Positions 39,443 to 42,413 of a stretch of DNA of 42,413 nt are shown here, piece after piece. The stretch is from assembly GCA_964556955.1 (NCBI GenBank), contig CAZKXP010000001.1, positions 1-42,413 of the forward strand, read 5' to 3'. Made by a program: the position numbers and the translations under genes. This DNA is from UBA12078 sp964556955. Lineage in GTDB: Bacteria > Patescibacteriota > Dojkabacteria > SC72. Numbering within the stretch: the stretch's first letter is position 1; every line of letters starts with the position of its first letter. The notes below the pieces were generated by a model, which saw only the letters and a list, made by a program, of their open reading frames with translations, made no database searches and was not told the DNA's origin.

Positions 39443-40090
39443 ATGAAAACATTTCTCTTTCATGGTCCCTCTGGTTGTGGCAAAGATACACAAGTAGATT
39501 TCCTTGTGGAGAAATTTACTTTCCAAAAAATAGGAACTGGAGAGATGTTCAGAAAAATGTACGAGTGTGGTGATAAGGATGGGATTAAAGCACATGACTT
39601 CTGGGCAAAGGGTTTGTTTGTTCCCAACGAATTAACATATTCGATGCTTTCAAAATGGGTAGAACAATTTGATTCCACTAAAGATTGGGCTTTTGTATCT
39701 GTTGTGCGTGAAATTGGGCAAATTCCTTTGTTTGATGATATCCTTGCACAATTAGGGAGAAAGCTTGATGTCTTTGTGCATTTCAAATTGACGGAAGAAA
39801 CAGCCATTGAAAGAATGTCTCTTAGACGAGTATGTCAGAGTTGTGAAGCTACGTACCATGAGAAGTATAAGCCAGAGAGAGAACAAGGGGTATGTGATAA
39901 ATGTGGGAGCGTATTAGTCCAGCGAGAAGATGATAAGCCGGAGAAGATAAAAAGCAGGTTGGAAGAATATAATCGTACCATTCTACCGATACTTTCTGAA
40001 TATCGAAGACGTGGAATTTTATTGGAAGTAGATGCAAGTCCCTCAATAGAGGTTATACATCAAGATATTATCGCAAAATTAAACTTGTAA
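39443..40090 (+). CDS. Adenylate kinase-like nucleoside monophosphate kinase, divergent
   Basis: 215 aa in the usual adk position after secY. Adenylate kinase makes 2 ADP from ATP and AMP. The P-loop is GPSGCGKDT (residues 8-16) against the usual GAPGAGKGT. IGTGEMFRKM fits the AMP-binding STGDMLR segment. The LID has a zinc ribbon (CQSC ... CDKC), as in Gram-positive enzymes. The conserved DGFPR motif is missing: the position reads SVVREIGQ, keeping only the Arg. The C-terminal RLEEYNRTILPILSEYRRRG is typical. The substrate could have shifted, so I leave the symbol empty. Confidence 0.8.
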   Translation: MKTFLFHGPSGCGKDTQVDFLVEKFTFQKIGTGEMFRKMYECGDKDGIKAHDFWAKGLFVPNELTYSMLSKWVEQFDSTKDWAFVSVVREIGQIPLFDDILAQLGRKLDVFVHFKLTEETAIERMSLRRVCQSCEATYHEKYKPEREQGVCDKCGSVLVQREDDKPEKIKSRLEEYNRTILPILSEYRRRGILLEVDASPSIEVIHQDIIAKLNL

Positions 40091-40125
40091 ATAGCGCAAA
40101 TATCTGATATCCTTACCCTGTTCCG

Positions 40126-40149
40126 TTGTGTATCACAAGATTGTACACA
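40126..40149 (+). other. Inverted repeat after adk
   Basis: TGTGTA (40126-40131) and TACACA (40144-40149) are perfect inverted repeats separated by 12 bases. It could be a weak hairpin in the adk 3' end or an operator next to the infA promoter. No T-run follows. Confidence 0.35.
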
Positions 40150-40154
40150 GAATT

Positions 40155-40186
40155 AGCATTTTCTGTTGAAAGAATGCTCTTCTTTT
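40155..40186 (+). terminator. Candidate terminator after adk, overlapping the infA -35
   Basis: AGCATT (40155-40160) pairs with AATGCT (40173-40178), with two further weaker pairs, and is followed by CTTCTTTT. The stem is AT-rich, so the terminator would be weak. The TTGAAA -35 of infA lies in its loop. Confidence 0.4.
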
Positions 40187-40194
40187 GATATAAT
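40166..40194 (+). promoter_or_regulatory. Promoter of the infA-rpoA unit
   Basis: TTGAAA (40166-40171), a 17-bp spacer and TATAAT (40189-40194), with TG at 40186-40187 (extended -10). This is the best complete promoter in the window. The start point is near 40201. It restarts transcription downstream of the transposase island for infA, rpmJ, rpsM, rpsK, rpsD and rpoA. Confidence 0.8.
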
Positions 40195-40214
40195 TCTTGG
40201 GATTCATTTACATT

Positions 40215-40221
40215 GAAGGGG
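40215..40221 (+). promoter_or_regulatory. Shine-Dalgarno of infA
   Basis: GAAGGGG lies 7 nt before the ATG at 40229. It is worth noting because most ribosomal-protein genes in this window show no purine-rich Shine-Dalgarno at all. Confidence 0.6.
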
Positions 40222-40228
40222 CTACAAA

Positions 40229-40462
40229 ATGATTGATAGTAAAAAAGTATACGAGTTTGAAGGAGTGGTAAAAGAATGCCTTCCTAATACTCAATTTGTA
40301 GTTGAAATCGATGTGAATGGGAAAAAGCATGACGTTATTGGATATCTCTCTGGTAAAATGCGAATGCATTTCATTAGAATCCTAGAAGGAGACAAAGTAA
40401 AGATTGAAATGACTCCATATGATAAAGAGAGAGGTAGAATTACTTTTAGATCTATGAATTAA
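40229..40462 (+). CDS. infA: Translation initiation factor IF-1
   Basis: IF-1 is a small OB-fold protein that blocks the A site during initiation. 77 aa. Landmarks are FEGVVKECLPNTQFVVEID, GYLSGKMRMHFIRILEGDKVKIEMTPYDKERGRITFR, matching the family almost throughout. It has a strong promoter and a Shine-Dalgarno of its own. map (methionine aminopeptidase), often between adk and infA, is not present. Confidence 0.96.
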   Translation: MIDSKKVYEFEGVVKECLPNTQFVVEIDVNGKKHDVIGYLSGKMRMHFIRILEGDKVKIEMTPYDKERGRITFRSMN

Positions 40463-40464
40463 AA

Positions 40465-40581
40465 ATGAAAGTCCAAGCTTCGGTAAAAAAAAGATGCCCA
40501 GATTGCTACAGCGTTAAAAGAGGCCGAAGAGTTTTTGTTTACTGCAAAAAAAATCCAAAGCATAAGCAGAGGCAAGGTTAA
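40465..40581 (+). CDS. rpmJ: 50S ribosomal protein L36
   Basis: 38 aa, starting 2 bp after infA. It begins MKVQASVKKRCPDCYSVK and ends KNPKHKQRQG, which is the family signature. The zinc ligands Cys11, Cys14, Cys27 and His33 are all present, so this is the zinc-binding form. L36 helps fold 23S rRNA near the GTPase centre. The infA-rpmJ-rpsM order is standard. Confidence 0.96.
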   Translation: MKVQASVKKRCPDCYSVKRGRRVFVYCKKNPKHKQRQG

Positions 40582-40610
40582 TTTAACTTTTTATTATTTC
40601 TAAACTTAAG

Positions 40611-40994
40611 ATGGCAAGAGTCGCAGGGATTGAGATTACAAATGACAAAAAGGTATGGGTAGCCTTGATGGATATCTTTGGTATAGGTACAAAGAGTGCT
40701 CATGACATTTGTAAGAATACAAAGATTGATGAGAATACTTTTGTTAAAGATTTGTCAGAAGCTCAATTAGATGTAATTAGGAAATATATTGAAGAGAATT
40801 ATACAGTAGAAGGTGCTTTGAGACAGAGCGGCTTTAGAGATATTAAAAGATTAAAAGATATTAGATGCTACAGAGGGATTAGGCATAAGCTAGGTCTCCC
40901 TGTTAGAGGTCAAAGGACAAGGCACAATGCTCATACTAGGAAGGGTAGAAGTAGAGCTGTTGGTGGATTAAAGAGAGTGTTAGCAAAAACTTAA
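40611..40994 (+). CDS. rpsM: 30S ribosomal protein S13
   Basis: S13 bridges the subunits and contacts the P-site tRNA. 127 aa. Landmarks are MARVAGIEITNDKKVWVALMDIFGIGTKSAHDIC, DIKRLKDIRCYRGIRHKLGLPVRGQRTRHNAHTRKG. The basic tail is short. It starts 29 bp after rpmJ and precedes rpsK by 19 bp. The bases before ATG are A/T-rich without a Shine-Dalgarno. Confidence 0.97.
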   Translation: MARVAGIEITNDKKVWVALMDIFGIGTKSAHDICKNTKIDENTFVKDLSEAQLDVIRKYIEENYTVEGALRQSGFRDIKRLKDIRCYRGIRHKLGLPVRGQRTRHNAHTRKGRSRAVGGLKRVLAKT

Positions 40995-41013
40995 CATCAT
41001 TAAATATATTTAG

Positions 41014-41400
41014 ATGGCAGAGGCTAAAACAAAGAAAAAAGCAAAGAAGAGCGTTAGCACGGGAATGGCTTTCGTTCAGTCTACATTTAACAATACGATT
41101 ATCACATTGACAGATGAGGCTGGTGAAGTTTTAGGTCAGGGAAGTCCAAGCGCTGTGGGTTTTAAAGGTGCAAAAAGAAGTACTGCATTTGCAGCAACCA
41201 AAGCAGCTACAGAATTAGCAGAAAAGGTAGTTAAGAAATATGGATTAAAAGAGGTAAAAGCATTCATCAAAGGTCCAGGTGCAGGTAGAAACTCTGCTAT
41301 TAAGGGACTAGATGCGGCAGGGATCAAAGTTACTATGTTGGTAGATAGGACCCCTATTCCTCATAATGGTTGTAGACCAAGAAAGATGCCTAGAAAATAG
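41014..41400 (+). CDS. rpsK: 30S ribosomal protein S11
   Basis: S11 lies on the platform near the E-site mRNA. 128 aa. Landmarks are FVQSTFNNTIITLTDEAGEVL, GFKGAKRSTAFAATKAA, FIKGPGAGRNSAIKGLDAAGIKVTMLVDRTPIPHNGCRPRKMPRK. The usual SSAG-x-x-GF-KG loop reads GQGSPSAVGFKG. Stop is TAG; rpsD follows after 26 bp. Confidence 0.97.
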   Translation: MAEAKTKKKAKKSVSTGMAFVQSTFNNTIITLTDEAGEVLGQGSPSAVGFKGAKRSTAFAATKAATELAEKVVKKYGLKEVKAFIKGPGAGRNSAIKGLDAAGIKVTMLVDRTPIPHNGCRPRKMPRK

Positions 41401-41426
41401 TTAATATTTATTACGAAATCATATAA

Positions 41427-42038
41427 ATGGGTAGATATACTGGACCAAAAGAAAAACTTAGTAGAAGAGAGGGGATTAATCTAAATCTAAAAGGAGCTAG
41501 ATCTTTTTCCGAAAAAGCAGGTATTACTAGGAGACCTTTTGCTCCTGGGCAACATGGTAATGCTAGAAAGGCTAGACTATCCAACTATGGATTCCAATTA
41601 CGAGAAAAGCAGAAAGTGAAGAGAATATATGGGTTGAGAGAGAGGAAGATGAAGACATCATATGTAGAAGCAGATAGAAGAGCAAAAACAAGAAACACAG
41701 ACAAAGGTTTAGAGCTTTTAAAGATGTTGGAATTGAGATTGGATAATGTAATCTATTTAGCAGGGTTGGTACCATCAAGGGGTGCTGCAAGACAGGCAGT
41801 AACTCATGGTCATGTCTTAGTGAATGGTAAAAAGCTTTCAATCCCATCATATGAGGTAAAGGAAGGTGATACCATTACATTGAAAACTGCAAAACTTGCA
41901 CCAGAGCAACCCCTTTTCGCTACTCCTGAGTGGATAGAGAGAAAAGATTTGAATTGCAAAATTGCAAGAATGCCAATTAGAGAAGATATTGATGAGGGCA
42001 TTAAAGAAAATCTCATCATTGAGTTCTACTCTAGATAA
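41427..42038 (+). CDS. rpsD: 30S ribosomal protein S4, zinc-free type
   Basis: S4 starts assembly of the 5' domain of 16S rRNA and in E. coli regulates the alpha operon. 203 aa. Landmarks are MGRYTGPKEKLSRREG, KKRRYA-like PFAPGQHGNARKARLSNYGFQLREKQKVKRIYGL, and the S4 RNA-binding domain RLDNVIYLAGLVPSRGAARQAVTHGHVLVNGKK. The N-terminal Cys cluster of zinc-type S4 is absent. Confidence 0.97.
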   Translation: MGRYTGPKEKLSRREGINLNLKGARSFSEKAGITRRPFAPGQHGNARKARLSNYGFQLREKQKVKRIYGLRERKMKTSYVEADRRAKTRNTDKGLELLKMLELRLDNVIYLAGLVPSRGAARQAVTHGHVLVNGKKLSIPSYEVKEGDTITLKTAKLAPEQPLFATPEWIERKDLNCKIARMPIREDIDEGIKENLIIEFYSR

Positions 42039-42058
42039 TTTTAAATATTTACAACTAC

Positions 42059-42413
42059 ATGGAAGCTTTTAAAGATATAAAGGTAGTAATCAAAGAAGAG
42101 AAAGATAACTATGGTCTTTTCGAGATATCTCCTTTACCAAGAGGATATGGTCATACATTGGGTAATGCATTAAGAAGAATCCTCTACTCTAGTTTAAGAG
42201 GATCAGGTATTACCAGTGTACAGATAAAAGGAATAGATCATGAATATTCTACATTAGATGGTATCAAGGAAAATGTCGTAGATATAATTCTTAACCTCAA
42301 GCAGGTTAAATTTAGAACCAAGATGGATGAAGTATTCACTTGTAAGGTATCTGCAAAGGGAAAGAAAGTAATAACCGCAGGAGATATTGAAGTTACAGGT
42401 GATTTAGAAGTTG
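42059..42413 (+). CDS. rpoA: RNA polymerase alpha subunit, 3' end cut off by window
   Basis: The ATG at 42059 opens a frame that runs to the window end (118 codons). The product starts MEAFKDIKVVIKEEKDNYG and contains the alpha N-terminal dimerisation signature PLPRGYGHTLGNALRRILYSSLRGSGIT, then IKGIDHEYSTLDGIKENVVDIILNLKQV. Alpha dimerises and starts assembly of RNA polymerase. It starts 20 bp after rpsD, as in the classical alpha operon. Confidence 0.97.
   Translation, partial: MEAFKDIKVVIKEEKDNYGLFEISPLPRGYGHTLGNALRRILYSSLRGSGITSVQIKGIDHEYSTLDGIKENVVDIILNLKQVKFRTKMDEVFTCKVSAKGKKVITAGDIEVTGDLEV

Noticed and set aside
39280..39573. Plus-strand frame overlapping the start of adk
   Set aside because: It is a shadow of adk and the transposase upstream region; adk is clearly coding in another frame.
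1..42413. UGA recoded as glycine, as in Absconditabacteria/Gracilibacteria
   Set aside because: No gene contains an in-frame TGA; all are full length under the standard code. UGA is avoided, not visibly reassigned.
1..42413. tRNA, rRNA, CRISPR array or prophage
   Set aside because: No cloverleaf, rRNA segment, spaced repeat array or phage structural gene was recognised in any spacer.

Overview
This is an AT-rich, gene-dense stretch of bacterial chromosome. The gene content points to a member of the Candidate Phyla Radiation (Patescibacteria). The evidence is a very short IF-2 (513 aa), a ribosomal-protein cluster with no L29 or L30 gene at the expected places, minimal spacers, and many large FN3-type surface proteins. 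Dojkabacteria (WS6) or a neighbouring lineage is my best guess, but no rRNA gene is present to place it. All 47 genes whose stop codon lies in the window end in TAA or TAG, never TGA, and no gene has an in-frame TGA.

Layout. (1) 1-5083: nusA (5' end cut off by the window), infB, rpsO, pnp. (2) 5082-7664, minus strand: a Bro-N-domain protein, then a coupled pair of rRNA methyltransferase genes (NOL1/NOP2/Sun-type and RsmE-type). (3) 7681-7883: intergenic element A. (4) 7945-20656: eight same-strand genes for an envelope-associated apparatus, namely FN3 surface proteins, a small coiled-coil membrane protein, a polytopic TrbL/VirB6-like membrane protein, a membrane-anchored M23 peptidase with a long cytoplasmic part, two lipoprotein-sized unknowns and a PGRP-like/SH3 protein. 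(5) 20674-22680 UvrD/PcrA helicase; convergent to it, a DUF348-G5-lysozyme-like (Rpf-like) protein. (6) 23651-23853: element B, a gapless relative of element A. (7) A TPR protein, then fusA and tuf. (8) 28884-38755: the S10-spc ribosomal cluster up to secY. (9) 38758-39437: a HUH (Y1/RAYT-type) transposase island with 11-bp inverted ends, filling the whole secY-adk gap. (10) adk-like kinase, infA, rpmJ, rpsM, rpsK, rpsD and the start of rpoA.

Main discoveries to follow up. First, both elongation factors carry altered base-recognition loops: the Asp of the G4 NKxD motif is lost (NKIN in EF-G, NKFG in EF-Tu) while the Ser of the G5 motif has become Asp in both. IF-2 in the same window keeps NKCD. 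This looks like a coordinated change of nucleotide specificity. Second, two 203-bp intergenic elements with GC-rich palindromic ends share 143 of 203 positions without gaps, and both lie in divergent promoter regions. Third, UGA seems to be unused. Fourth, several first genes of transcription units have an extended -10 box ending 5-7 nt before the ATG, implying leaderless mRNAs, and most other genes lack a Shine-Dalgarno sequence.

Together the window encodes core transcription and translation plus a cell-surface/secretion-like module. No tRNA, rRNA, CRISPR array or prophage was recognised. No stretch longer than 300 bases is without a gene; the largest gap (7665-7944) holds element A and promoters.
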